Assembly (NCBI GenBank): GCA_026168455.1
Contig: CM047425.1
Coordinates: 24,134,648 to 24,198,647, forward strand
Reading direction: 5' to 3'
DNA: 64,000 nt
DNA from: Theocolax elegans
Lineage: Eukaryota; Arthropoda; Insecta; Hymenoptera; Cerocephalidae
Positions 50,231 to 61,300 of the stretch are shown piece after piece (position 1 is the first letter of the stretch; the number at the start of each line of letters is the position of its first letter). The notes under the pieces were generated by a model that searched no databases, had not been told where the DNA came from, and worked only from the letters and a program-made list of their open reading frames with translations. The translations under genes were made by a program, and so were the position numbers.

Positions 50231-52094
50231 TTTTCAACACTATTACTCTACTTATTTTTGAACGAGTTTGTTCTCCCTTTTTTAAAGCAGTATTTATAAC
50301 CCTGGTAAAAATTTAGCGTTTTTTAATGGCTTGAGGTTAGAAATAGCTATTTTATAGCTTGTTATTAGACATTTTTTACCAATTTTTGAAAAATGTCGAT
50401 TTCACACTTATATAAAATGGCTTTGATTTCTACTAAAAAACTTATTCATTAATTTTAAAGGCATACCCTGCTTTATTGTTTTTACATAAAATAGTCACTT
50501 TATTTAAGTTCCAAATAATATTTTGAAAGTTCGCGAAAAATTGATAAAAGTGAAGGAATTGAAAGATCATAAAATAATAATGAAAACGTCTTTATAAGTT
50601 ATATGACGTCAGATTGAGAATGAGATACACCGAGTAATCGTACGCACCCGCTTAGTGACCTGTGAAACCAAACACGAGTGTCGCCCGTTTTGGTCTCGGC
50701 GTAACTTTGCAGACTCGTTTTTGGCGTCTAAAAGTGAGGTGGAGCACTCGCAGTTTAATCTCAGCTTCTGGATCCCAAGATGTAGAGGAACTGCATCTTT
50801 AATTTAGAAAAGACCTCATATTCTCTTGACTATTTCTTTTAACTACTCGAGAAGTGCAGAATCGTGTGTGCTAATCTTAAACCGTTTTTTTTCTTTTAAA
50901 TTTAAAATAATGGCGAAAAAGAAAGTCACGTTCGTTTGTAATATATAATTATAAATAAAAGTTGCGTGGAAATGCATAATCTTGACAAAACTAAAATCTA
51001 TTATCATATAGAATGTATGTTTAAACTTGATTCTGTTATACATATATTCCGATATGGTGTTTTCATGCTAATGCATATTCTACGTAATATTATCTATTCA
51101 ACATTCGTTTCTATTTATTTCAAGCTAAAAAGTTTACGTCATGCTTTATAGCGCGTTCCGGAAATTAAATTTAATTTAAACTGAAAGATTTAATTATTCA
51201 TAATTACATTTAATATGGATATAATGGATTTTCTGTTCGACTCTTCGAATAGTGCGACTTTTGTTTCGAATTTATATTTTAGCATTGACGATTATATATA
51301 TTCAGATATAACAGCTACATGTTGTAATTATTGTTTTTTATAATTTGCTTTACATGGTGTTAATATACTTAAGGGGATATTACACATCGATATCTTTCAC
51401 TCATTTACCGACATTTTGATACTACGAAAATTAAAAAGCAAATGAGATAAATCCTAGTGTAGTATTTTATACTTATATTGCTACTTATTTATTCGCAATT
51501 GCAGGTCACAATCAGAATTTACATATATTGCATTAATATTAACATTAATAATGTACCTATGTTGACCTTTAGCATTCTTGTTAGAGAATTGCCGAGTGTG
51601 ATTGTTGACATTGTTAGATTTTGCTCTCAATTGGTTGGTTAATAATTTATTTATATTGAGTTTTAAAATCTCATTTAGTAAAAATATAGTAGCAGTAGTA
51701 TCGCATCTACCAAAATAAAAAATAATTACTCTCAATAATGTGAAATTTGTAATTAACGATGTAATGATAATAATGATTTATCAAGTAAGTGTTTGGTTTA
51801 GATACACTGAAAAAAGTAGAGTTTTGATCCAAGCGGAATTCCCGCGTAAAAATGGTAACTATTGGCAATATATTGATATACTATTGCTATTTGCTATTGT
51901 AATATATTTGCAATATATTGGAAATATATTGCCAACATATTGGAAATATATTGCCAACATATTGTTACACCACAATATCCAATATATTGCCAAAATATTG
52001 CCAATAGTTACTATCTTACCTTTTGTAAACTATTACCAATATGTTGGCCATAGTTCATAAATTAAAAAAAATAAAAAAAAATAAAAAAAAATAT

Positions 52095-52150
52095 TAGCCA
52101 GCCGCGGGATTTGAACCTTCAATCTTTAGATCGGAACGCTGGCTCTTTAC
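52095..52150 (-). ncRNA. tRNA-like relic, left arm, copy 2
   Basis: B box on the minus strand at 52106-52117. The A-box region reads CGGGGGTAAAGAGCC instead of CTCAGTGGTAAAGAGCC, so the internal promoter is damaged. Confidence 0.5.
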
Positions 52151-52386
52151 CCCCGAGTAGAAATGATTTCCAGGCAAAAAGTAGGCCCTGTTCAGGTACC
52201 TGACGAATATTAAAAGGCCCTGAACAGGTGCCTGTAAAGGACCTTTAAAAAATGTAATGGGGTGGAGATCAGGGCCTGTTTTACGTAATACTATTTTGTG
52301 GGTATGTTCAGGTGATAGTAAGGCACTGAATTAGTAGTAAAAACTAAATCTGAATGTATTTGTTATTTTACATTTGTTTTTAATTG

Positions 52387-52606
52387 TTAACCTTTAGAGG
52401 ACGGGGATTTTCTGGTTCAAAAAAGCTTCTTTTTTCAATAAAATTAATGTCTAAAAACATCGAATCACTTTTAACCTTTACAGGACGGGGATTTGGGTTT
52501 ACTGTTTTCTCTCACTTTTCTATAGAAATCAAGTTTATGTGTTGTCTTACATCTCAAAACTAACACATGTAAAGGGTCGATCATGGGCATGGCCCGTATA
52601 GGTTAA
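52387..52606. mobile_element. piggyBac-like MITE with TTAA ends
   Basis: TTAA-CCTTTAGAGGACGGGG at the left and GGCCCGTATAGG-TTAA at the right; TTAA target sites and CC...GG termini are typical of piggyBac-group elements. A second left-end copy, TTAACCTTTACAGGACGGGG, starts at 52471, so the terminus is doubled. No coding capacity. Confidence 0.5.
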
Positions 52607-54210
52607 TAGGTTAAAAAAACGTTATCTTACATGTGTAACAGCTTTGTAATCTGAAAGATCATAAAATAATAATGAAAACGTCTTTATAAGTTATATGACG
52701 TCAGATTGAGAATGAGATACACCGAGTAATCGTACGCACCCGCTTAGTGACCTGTGAAACCAAACACGAGTGTCGCCCGTTTTGGTCTCGGCGTAACTTT
52801 GCAGACTCGTTTTTGGCGTCTAAAAGTGAGGTGGAGCACTCGCAGTTTAATCTCAGCTTCTGGATCCCAAGATGTAGAGGAACTGCATCTTTAATTTAGA
52901 AAAGACCTCATATTCTCTTGACTATTTCTTTTAACTACTCGAGAAGTGCAGAATCGTGTGTGCTAATCTTAAACCGTTTTTTTTTCTTTTAAATTTAAAA
53001 TAATGGCGAAAAAGAAAGTCACGTTCGTTTGTAATATATAATTATAAATAAAAGTTGCGTGGAAATGCATAATCTTGACAAAACTAAAATCTATTATCAT
53101 ATAGAATGTATGTTTAAACTTGATTCTGTTATACATATATTCCGATATGGTGTTTTCATGCTAATGCATATTCTACGTAATATTATCTATTCAACATTCG
53201 TTTCTATTTATTTCAAGCTAAAAAGTTTACGTCATGCTTTATAGCGCGTTCCGGAAATTAAATTTAATTTAAACTGAAAGATTTAATTATTCATAATTAC
53301 ATTTAATATGGATATAATGGATTTTCTGTTCGACTCTTCGAATAGTGCGACTTTTGTTTCGAATTTATATTTTAGCATTGACGATTATATATATTCAGAT
53401 ATAACAGCTACATGTTGTAATTATTGTTTTTTATAATTTGCTTTACATGGTGTTAATATACTTAAGGGGATATTACACATCGATATCTTTCACTCATTTA
53501 CCGACATTTTGATACTACGAAAATTAAAAAGCAAATGAGATAAATCCTAGTGTAGTATTTTATACTTATATTGCTACTTATTTATTCGCAATTGCAGGTC
53601 ACAATCAGAATTTACATATATTGCATTAATATTAACATTAATAATGTACCTATGTTGACCTTTAGCATTCTTGTTAGAGAATTGCCGAGTGTGATTGTTG
53701 ACATTGTTAGATTTTGCTCTCAATTGGTTGGTTAATAATTTATTTATATTGAGTTTTAAAATCTCATTTAGTAAAAATATAGTAGCAGTAGTAATCGCAT
53801 CTACCAAAATAAAAAATAATTACTCTCAATAATGTGAAATTTGTAATTAACGATGTAATGATAATAATGATTTATCAAGTAAGTGTTTGGTTTAGATACA
53901 CTGAAAAAAGTAGAGTTTTGATCCAAGCGGAATTCCCGCGTAAAAATGGTAACTATTGGCAATATATTGATATACTATTGCTATTTGCTATTGTAATATA
54001 TTTGCAATATATTGGAAATATATTGCCAACATATTGGAATATATTGCCAACATATTGGAATATATTGCCAACATATTGTTACACCACAATATCCAATATA
54101 TTGCCAAAATATTGCCAATAGTTACTATCTTACCTTTTGTAAACTATTACCAATATGTTGGCCATAGTTCATAAATTAAAAAAAAATAAAAAAAAATAAA
54201 AAAAAATATT

Positions 54211-54265
54211 AGCCAGCCGCGGGATTTGAACCTTCAATCTTTAGATCGGAACGCTGGCTCTTTAC
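54211..54265 (-). ncRNA. tRNA-like relic, left arm, copy 3
   Basis: B box on the minus strand at 54222-54233, with the same damaged A box as copy 2. Confidence 0.5.
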
Positions 54266-54500
54266 CCCCGAGTAGAAATGATTTCCAGGCAAAAAGTAGG
54301 CCCTGTTCAGGTACCTGACGAATATTAAAAGGCCCTGAACAGGTGCCTGTAAAGGACCTTTAAAAATGTAATGGGGTGGAGATCAGGGCCTGTTTTACGT
54401 AATACTATTTTGTGGGTATGTTCAGGTGATAGTAAGGCACTGAATTAGTAGTAAAAACTAAATCTGAATGTATTTGTTATTTTACATTTGTTTTTAATTG

Positions 54501-54719
54501 TTAACCTTTAGAGGACGGGGATTTTCTGGTTCAAAAAGCTTCTTTTTTCAATAAAATTAATGTCTAAAAACATCGAATCACTTTTAACCTTTACAGGACG
54601 GGGATTTGGGTTTACTGTTTTCTCTCACTTTTCTATAGAAATCAAGTTTATGTGTTGTCTTACATCTCAAAACTAACACATGTAAAGGGTCGATCATGGG
54701 CATGGCCCGTATAGGTTAA
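54501..54719. mobile_element. piggyBac-like MITE, copy 3
   Basis: Same element as at 52387, with TTAA at both ends and the internal second terminus. Confidence 0.5.
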
Positions 54720-54827
54720 TAGGTTAAAAAAACGTTATCTTACATGTGTAACAGCTTTGTAATCTTAAAAACCACAAAATATACTAATATAAAGTTATAA
54801 ATATAAGGTTAATTAGGCGTGCGTACA

Positions 54828-54830
<3 letters not shown>

Positions 54831-54864
<34 letters not shown>

Positions 54865-54872
54865 GTGTGCGT
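54831..54872. repeat. (GT)n microsatellite, copy 3
   Basis: GT run inside the foldback element interior; the counterpart at 57485-57530 differs in length. Confidence 0.9.
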
Positions 54873-55456
54873 ATAGGTTTTGTAAATAGAATAAATGCAT
54901 TTTAAGACATTAATATTTATTAAACATAAATATTATAGATAATATAATTAAAATATATGGTTTAACATAATTTCCAAATAATTACAACAATCTTAATATA
55001 ATATAATATTAATAACTTTGCACTTTTTTTATACAATACAAAATTAAATCTTTTCACATATTTAAAGCAATATAATACTGCATAAACTTTTATATTATTA
55101 AAGTGTTTTTTTAAACTTTCACTATTTATATATTACTTTCCTTTTCAATCGGTACTTTCGAACTCTTAGTAAACTAAGCTTCTGAGTATAATCAATTTTT
55201 TTACTCATTTTATATTTATAAAAAACTCTTGATAAAATTCTAACCTGAAAATATACAATACTATATAATTTGTAGATACTATTACTAACCTCACATTCGA
55301 ACTACCAAAATTGACTTTTACTATAACGTCACATCCGAACTAACAAAATTAGGCCCTGACTTAAATTCCATTACATTCGTATCCCGGCCCTTAACAGGCG
55401 GCCTTTTCAGGCCCTGTTTTCTAATTCAGGCGGCCTGGCTAGCATTTCTACTCGGG

Positions 55457-55621
55457 CCACTGAGCCATTTTGCTATTTTGTATTAAGAGTTAATTTCAGG
55501 CTATAAAGAACAGTTGAATTCATAAAATTTGGATGACTTAGAAATTTTTTACCATATTTTCAACTGTTCTTTATAGCCTGAAATTAACTCTTAATAACAA
55601 AATAGCAAAATGGCTCAGTGG
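55457..55621. repeat. Perfect-type hairpin with 62-bp arms, copy 3
   Basis: Left arm 55457-55518 (CCACTGAGCC... to CAGTTGAA) and right arm 55559-55621 are reverse complements with one indel, around a 40-nt spacer. The right arm supplies the TGGCTCAGTGG A box of the tRNA-like sequence. Confidence 0.85.
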
Positions 55622-55676
55622 TAAAGAGCCAGCGTTCCGATCTAAAGATTGAAGGTTCAAATCCCGCGGCTGGCTA
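55603..55676 (+). ncRNA. tRNA-like Pol III sequence (SINE-head-like), right arm, copy 3
   Basis: The A box TGGCTCAGTGG (55611-55621) and B box GGTTCAAATCCC (55654-55665) match the eukaryotic tRNA promoter consensus. The D-stem GGCTC/GAGCC is intact and a run of T follows, as at Pol III terminators. The 26 nt between D-stem and T-loop are two short of a canonical tRNA, no clean anticodon stem forms, and the T-stem pairs poorly. This is therefore a tRNA-derived relic, not a tRNA gene. Confidence 0.6.
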
Positions 55677-56862
55677 ATATTTTTTTTTTATTTTTTTTTA
55701 TTTTTTTTTAATATATAATTATAAATAAAAGTTGCGTGGAAATGCATAATCTTGACAAAACTAAAATCTATTATCATATAGAATGTATGTTTAAACTTGA
55801 TTCTGTTATACATATATTCCGATATGGTGTTTTCATGCTAATGCATATTCTACGTAATATTATCTATTCAAACATTCGTTTCTATTTATTTCAAGCTAAA
55901 AAGTTTACGTCATGCTTTATAGCGCGTTCCGGAAATTAAATTTAATTTAAACTGAAAGATTTAATTATTCATAATTACATTTAATATGGATATAATGGAT
56001 TTTCTGTTCGACTCTTCGAATAGTGCGACTTTTGTTTCGAATTTATATTTTAGCATTGACGATTATATATATTCAAATATAACAGCTACATGTTGTAATT
56101 ATTGTTTTTTATAATTTGCTTTACATGGTGTTAATATACTTAAGGGGATATTACACATCGATACCTTTCACTCATTTACCGACATTTTGATACTACGAAA
56201 ATTAAAAAGCAAATGAGATAAATCCTAGTGTAGTATTTTATACTTATATTGCTACTTATTTATTCGCAATTGAGGTCACAATCAGAATCTACATATATTG
56301 CATTAATATTAACATTAATAATGTACCTATGTTGAACCTTTAGCATTCTGTTAGAGAATTGCCGAGTGTGATTGTTGACATTGTTAGATTTTTGCTCTCA
56401 ATTGGTTGGTTAATAATTTATTCTATGAGTTTTTAAAATCTCATTTAGTAAAAATATAGTAGCAGTAGTAATCGCATCTACCAAAATAAAAATAATACTC
56501 TCATAATGTGAAATTTGTAATAACGATTGTAATGATAATAATGATTTATCAAGTAAGTGTTTGGTTTAGATACACTGAAAAAAGTAGAGTTTTGATCCAA
56601 GCGGAATTCCCGCGTAAAATGGGTAACTATTGGCAATATATTGATATACTATTGCTATTTGCTATTGTAAATATTTGCAATATATTGGAAATATATTGCC
56701 AACAATTGGAAATATATTGCCAAACATATTGTTACACCACAATATCCAATATATTGCCAAAATATTGCCAATAGTTACTATCTTACCTTTTGTAAACTAT
56801 TACCAATATGTTGGCCATAGTTCATAAATTAAAAAAAATAAAAAAAAAATAAAAAAAAATAT

Positions 56863-56917
56863 TAGCCAGCCGCGGGATTTGAACCTTCAATCTTTAGATC
56901 GGAACGCTGGCTCTTAC
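56863..56917 (-). ncRNA. tRNA-like relic, left arm, copy 4
   Basis: B box on the minus strand at 56874-56885; A box damaged. It forms the inner end of the left inverted arm. Confidence 0.5.
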
Positions 56918-57153
56918 CCCCGAGTAGAAATGATTTCCAGGCAAAAAGTAGGCCCTGTTCAGGTACCTGACGAATATTAAAAGGCTGAACAGGTGCCTGT
57001 AAAGGACCTTTAAAAAATGTAATGGGGTGGAGATCAGGGCCTGTTTTACCGTAATACTATTTTGTGGGTATGTTCAGGTGATAGGTAAGGCACTGAATTA
57101 GTAGTAAAAACTAAATCTGAATGTATTTTGTTATTTTACATTTGTTGTTAATG

Positions 57154-57374
57154 TTAACCCTTTTAGAGGACGGGATTTTCTGGTTCAAAAAAGCTTCTTT
57201 TTTTCAATAAAATTAATGTCTAAAAACATCGAATCACTTTTAACCTTTACAGGACGGGGATTGGGTTTACTGTTTTCTCTCACTTTTCTATAGAAATCAA
57301 GTTTATGTGTTGTCTTACATCTCAAAACTAACACATGTAAAGGGTCGATCATGGGCATGGCCCGTATAGGTTAA
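57154..57374. mobile_element. piggyBac-like MITE, copy 4
   Basis: Same element; its left end has an extra C and T and one G less, in line with the indel-rich character of this copy. Confidence 0.5.
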
Positions 57375-57484
57375 TAGGTTAAAAAAACGTTATCTTACAT
57401 GTGTAACAGCTTTGTAATCTTAAAAACCACAAAATATACTAATATAAAGTTATAAATATAAGGTTAATTAGGCGTGCGTACATG

Positions 57485-57491
57485 CGTGTGT

Positions 57492-57522
<31 letters not shown>

Positions 57523-57530
57523 GTGTGCGT
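57485..57530. repeat. (GT)n microsatellite, copy 4
   Basis: GT run with one TT interruption. Confidence 0.9.
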
Positions 57531-58120
57531 ATAGGTTTTGTAAATAGAATAAAATGCATTTTAAGACATTAATATTTATTAAACATAAATATTATAGATA
57601 ATATAATTAAATATATGGTTTAACATAATTTTCCAAATAATTACAACAATCTTAATATAATATAATATTAATAACTTGCACTTTTTTTATACCAATACAA
57701 ATTAAATCTTTTCACATATTTAAAGCAATATAATACTGCATAAACTTTTATATTATTAAAGTGTTTTTTTAAACTTTCACTATTTATATATTGTACTTTC
57801 CTTTTCAATCGGTACTTTCGAACTCTTAGTAAAACTAAGCTTCTGAGTATAATCAATTTTTTTACTCATTTTATATTTATAAAAAACTCTTGATAAAATT
57901 CTAACCTGAAAAATATATACAATACTATATAATTTGTAGATACTATTACTAACCTCACATTCGAACTACCAAAATTGACTTTTACTATAACGTCACATCC
58001 GAACTAACAAAATAGGCCCTGACTTAAATTCCATTACATTCGTATCCCGGGCCCTTAACAGGCGGCCTTTTCAGGCCCTGTTTTCTAATTCAGGCGGCCT
58101 GGCTAGCATTTCTACTCGGG

Positions 58121-58286
58121 CCACTGAGCCATTTTGCTATTTTGTATTAAGAGTTAATTTCAGGCTATAAAGAACAGTTGAATTCATAAAATTTGGATGA
58201 CTTAGAAATTTTTTTACCATATTTTCAACTGTTCTTTATAGCCTGAAATTAACTCTTAATAACAAAATAGCAAAATGGCTCAGTGG
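58121..58286. repeat. Hairpin with 62-bp arms, copy 4
   Basis: Arms 58121-58182 and 58224-58286, same sequence as at 55457-55621. Confidence 0.85.
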
Positions 58287-58340
58287 TAAGAGCCAGCGTT
58301 CCGATCTAAAGATTGAAGGTTCAAATCCCGCGGCTGGCTA
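58268..58340 (+). ncRNA. tRNA-like Pol III sequence, right arm, copy 4
   Basis: A box at 58276-58286, B box at 58318-58329, T-rich tail from 58344. One A shorter than copy 3 in the D-loop. Confidence 0.6.
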
Positions 58341-58596
58341 ATATTTTTTTTTTATTTTTTTTTTATTTTTTTTTTAATTGATGAACTATGGCCAACATAT
58401 TGGTAATAGTTTACAAAAGGTTAAGATAGTAACTATTGGCAATATTTGGCAATATATTGGATATTGTGGTGTAACAATATGTTGGCATATATTTCCAATA
58501 TGTTGGCAATATATTTCCAATATATTGCAAATATATTTACAATAGCACTCAGCAATAGTATATCATATATTGCCATAGTTACCATTTTTACGCGGG

Positions 58597-58819
58597 ATAT
58601 TCTTCTTAATATGCGTCAAACAGAAAATCTGCTTGATCTAATGCGAATCTTTTGTAATCAAACGGATTCTTTTATAATCAAGCGGAACGTACTTTTTTAA
58701 AATTTAAGGAATTGTTATTCAAAAGGATCAATATTTTAAGTTTAAGCATATTCTTCTTGATTCTAAAATAATTGCATTAGATCAAGCAGATTTCTGTTTG
58801 ACGCATATTTAAGAAGAAT
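58597..58819. mobile_element. Nested palindromic MITE, about 220 bp
   Basis: ATTCTTCTTAATATGCGTCA (from about 58599) and its inverted counterpart at about 58799-58818 extend through AACAGAAATCTGCTTGATCTA. It interrupts the GCGGGAATTCCGC segment of the right arm of the host element, so it inserted later. Confidence 0.65.
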
Positions 58820-58852
58820 TCCGCTTGAATCAAAAATCTATTTTTTTCAGTG

Positions 58853-59330
58853 TATTATCTAAACATACGATAAAAAAATGTTACTATACAGATGTTTTAT
58901 AATTTTATATTATATTTAAAATGTACTTAAGATTTTCCAAAATTATGTAGTTACAAAATTTTAATTAAATCTAAATTATAAAGTGTTTTGGTATTTATTA
59001 TAATTTACTTTTTATTAAATAATATGGATAAATGAAAATATAATAACGAAATTGAAAATCGTTGAAGTACCGAAGAATGTTGCTTTAGGTTATGAAGTTC
59101 CTATAGTCACTTGTCAAAGTAAAAGAGTTAAAATTACATTCCATAAAAATAAAGTGTCTTCCCTTACACGTATACAGCTGTGCTACCAATAGAAATATTA
59201 TCAATTTTATTTGTAAATGAAAAATCAGGCATTCGGAGAGTTAAATCGAAAAGTGGAGGTTGCGTATACACCGTTAACGTAAAAGAGAGGAAGGTGTATA
59301 GGTATATGTATATAGATATATCGATATATA
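58853..59330. other. AT-rich spacer between clusters 4 and 5
   Basis: Overlapping open frames on both strands (59164-59397 -, 59180-59371 +) without family resemblance. Confidence 0.45.
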
Positions 59331-61300
59331 CGCGAATAAAATTTATTTCAATAGAATCAAGTTTTGTATAGATTGAATGTACGGGTTTGATGTGCATGCA
59401 ATTTAACGAAACAGGCTTGTTTGCTTCGATTTTAACCAGCCGGTGTTATCAATACGTAAACCTTTGCGCAATGGACGAGCCCTTCGAACGAAATTTGACG
59501 CCTTCAGTTGGCATTTGGGAATTTGTGCAACCAACGAGCTCTGCCCTCGGGTTACACTTTCTCCTTCTATATCCCGTCGTGCTTCATAAGCTGTACCCCA
59601 ACACCGCAGTTTCACTCAGGGGTTCTGTGCATCCCGCAACGCTCTGGATTTTCAGGATTTCTGAGAATCCTTTCCACTAGCCGATGCCTGGTATTTGTTT
59701 GATCATTTTTTCCTTTTCTCTTCTCTCATTTATCCAATATATTTAACTTTATTTCACCGCTTGCCTCTACATATACCTTTCCTATTCTTACTCGTAATCT
59801 ATACGTAACTTAAATTTTTAATAATTGTTTATAATGTTACGTAATTATTGTGGTGGACAGCAGAGTCTGAAAAACAATTTTTTACACGTATTCGATTCAC
59901 ACTTCTCGTGTTGTAGTATTTTTATTCAATTAATACATTTAACCGTCATAATTAAGGCTTTATTAAAAAGTATCATCAGCTCATTTCATGTCCAATAGCA
60001 TTTCTTTTTGAATAAATATATTTAATCATTATTAGCGGAATTTCTTTTATAATTATAAAACTATTGTTAATATGCTAGTTTCATGCATCGATTGCAATAA
60101 AAAAGCGAGAAAAAGATATAATCTTTTTTCTACAATATCAGACAATAAAGGTCAAACAATAAAGGTAGTACGCACCTCTGGTCACGTTCGAACTTTTTTA
60201 CGACAAGATATACAGCTTTTATCGACTTTTGGAATGTTTCTTTCAATTTCATATACAGTAGTATTATCTTATTTTTATTCTGTATTAGACACTTTTTATT
60301 AACCTACTTGTATACTATTTTACGATATGCTTTTCAGTTGTTTTTTCCCCCTTCTCATATTTACGCTTTGAACAAACGTACACCAAAAAACATTTGGAAT
60401 CAATTTACATTGTTAATTAATATAACACAAATGATACGTAATTAAACGTGAACATAATAATTTTCGCAACGGTACATTGAAAAAAAGAAATCAGATAAAT
60501 TTTGCTTTGAAAAAATGAATTTAATTAAACAACCTTGAAGAGGTAAAAGTGCTTGTACTAAAAATGTCAATTTTTTCTAAATAACTGCATAAAGCAATTA
60601 AATTGTGGTTTCATTTTCCGTAAAAAATATTACGTATTTGTTAAAATAGAAATTAGAGCTCAGAAATATTATTTTTTTTTAATTTTAGTTGCTCGCATAT
60701 TTCTAATATTTTTTTTTCTCTCCGGTACTTGATACCGTAATGAAAATACTGTAAAGCAATTAGTCTTTAAGTTAACGAGAGACTGTTCCATGATTAATGT
60801 ACGATCGTTATGCGCTCTTAATGAGCACGAGTAAGAAAAATTATTTCGATTTCTTGAATATTTCTTGAAAGAAGAATGCAAATGTTTACTTATCCGCGTA
60901 ATCTTTAGATTTAGTCGATTATTTTAATCTCCAGGGAAAAGAAAAAATATTAATAAGTTTGAATATTCTTTTTTTCTTTCTCCTGTGCGTTGCTCACATA
61001 TTGTTTAAAAATAGGTTAAAATGCCCTTGGCGTTCGCTTAGTTATGTAAGAAGTAGAGGAAAAAAAAGAGAAAAAAGGAAGAGAGAGAATGACGGTCTAC
61101 GTGAACCATGATTTATTAGAAAAATTAAGCCAACTTATACACCGTTATAGCGAAAAAAGAAACTACCCCTATAATGACTTTAATTATTTTTTGTAACTAG
61201 ATTTATTCTTGGCTATCAGTATTACCCACATAAATTCGCATATTCTTTCAACCAACTCGCGGAGAAAAATGTATATATATGTATATATATATCGATATTA
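59331..61300. repeat. Duplication cluster 5, copy A
   Basis: Direct tandem repeat with a 1970-bp period, from CGCGAATAAAATTTATTTC to a TATATATCGATATTA junction. Its most notable part is a GC-richer block of about 300 bp (59380-59690). Confidence 0.95.
59403..59615 (-). CDS. Candidate exon in the GC block, copy A
   Basis: Open minus frame from a GTG after an in-frame TGA to TAA, 70 codons: KLRCWGTAYEARRDIEGESV, later LRIDNTGWLKSKQTSLFR. Overlapping + frames (59387-59680, 59508-59702) are open too. No family recognised; it could be an exon, a relic or neither. Confidence 0.2.
   Translation of the reverse strand: MKLRCWGTAYEARRDIEGESVTRGQSSLVAQIPKCQLKASNFVRRARPLRKGLRIDNTGWLKSKQTSLFR

Larger units (their letters stand above)
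50231..52651. repeat. Duplication cluster 4, copy 2
   Basis: Core unit, then a longer part of the foldback element from 51805: AT repeat, tRNA-like segment and piggyBac-like MITE. The junction to copy 3 is at GTAATCT-GAAAGATC. Confidence 0.93.
51805..52651. mobile_element. Partial foldback element (left part), copy 2
   Basis: CACTGAAAAAAGTAG start, left arm, tRNA-like segment (minus) and piggyBac-like MITE, cut by the duplication junction. Another left fragment lies at 50085-50230. Confidence 0.7.
52652..55709. repeat. Duplication cluster 4, copy 3
   Basis: Starts part-way into the core unit, continues through the whole interior of the foldback element (from 53899), and breaks off after the T-rich tail of the right tRNA-like arm, where copy 4 begins at AATATATAATT. 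Confidence 0.93.
53899..55709. mobile_element. Partial foldback element, copy 3, right terminus missing
   Basis: Same order as the complete copy at 56573-58852, but it ends after the T-rich tail following the right tRNA-like segment. Confidence 0.7.
55710..58852. repeat. Duplication cluster 4, copy 4, with the complete foldback element
   Basis: Starts later in the core unit than copies 1-3 but is the only copy with both ends of the foldback element. It shows many small indels against the other copies between about 56270 and 57900. Confidence 0.93.
56573..58852. mobile_element. 2.3-kb foldback element with long inverted arms and TA duplication
   Basis: Begins CACTGAAAAAAGTAGAG and ends ATTTTTTTCAGTG, flanked by TA on both sides (56571-56572, 58853-58854). 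The arms are inverted repeats of about 345 bp: terminus, an AT tandem repeat (ATATTGCCAACATATTGGAA-like), an A/T-run block and a tRNA-like segment. The right arm is split by a nested MITE. The interior holds GGCCCTG-containing repeats, a piggyBac-like MITE, a (GT)n run and a separate hairpin. No transposase. The CACTG ends with TA suggest mobilisation by a Tc1/mariner-type transposase (inference). Confidence 0.7.

Noticed and set aside
55603..55676. Functional tRNA gene
   Set aside because: A and B boxes are good, but the spacing between D-stem and T-loop is two nucleotides short, and neither a clean anticodon stem nor a paired T-stem can be formed.
59387..59702. Plus-strand open frames in the cluster 5 GC block
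   Set aside because: They overlap each other and the minus frame; the starts are not convincing, so only the minus frame was listed, with low confidence.
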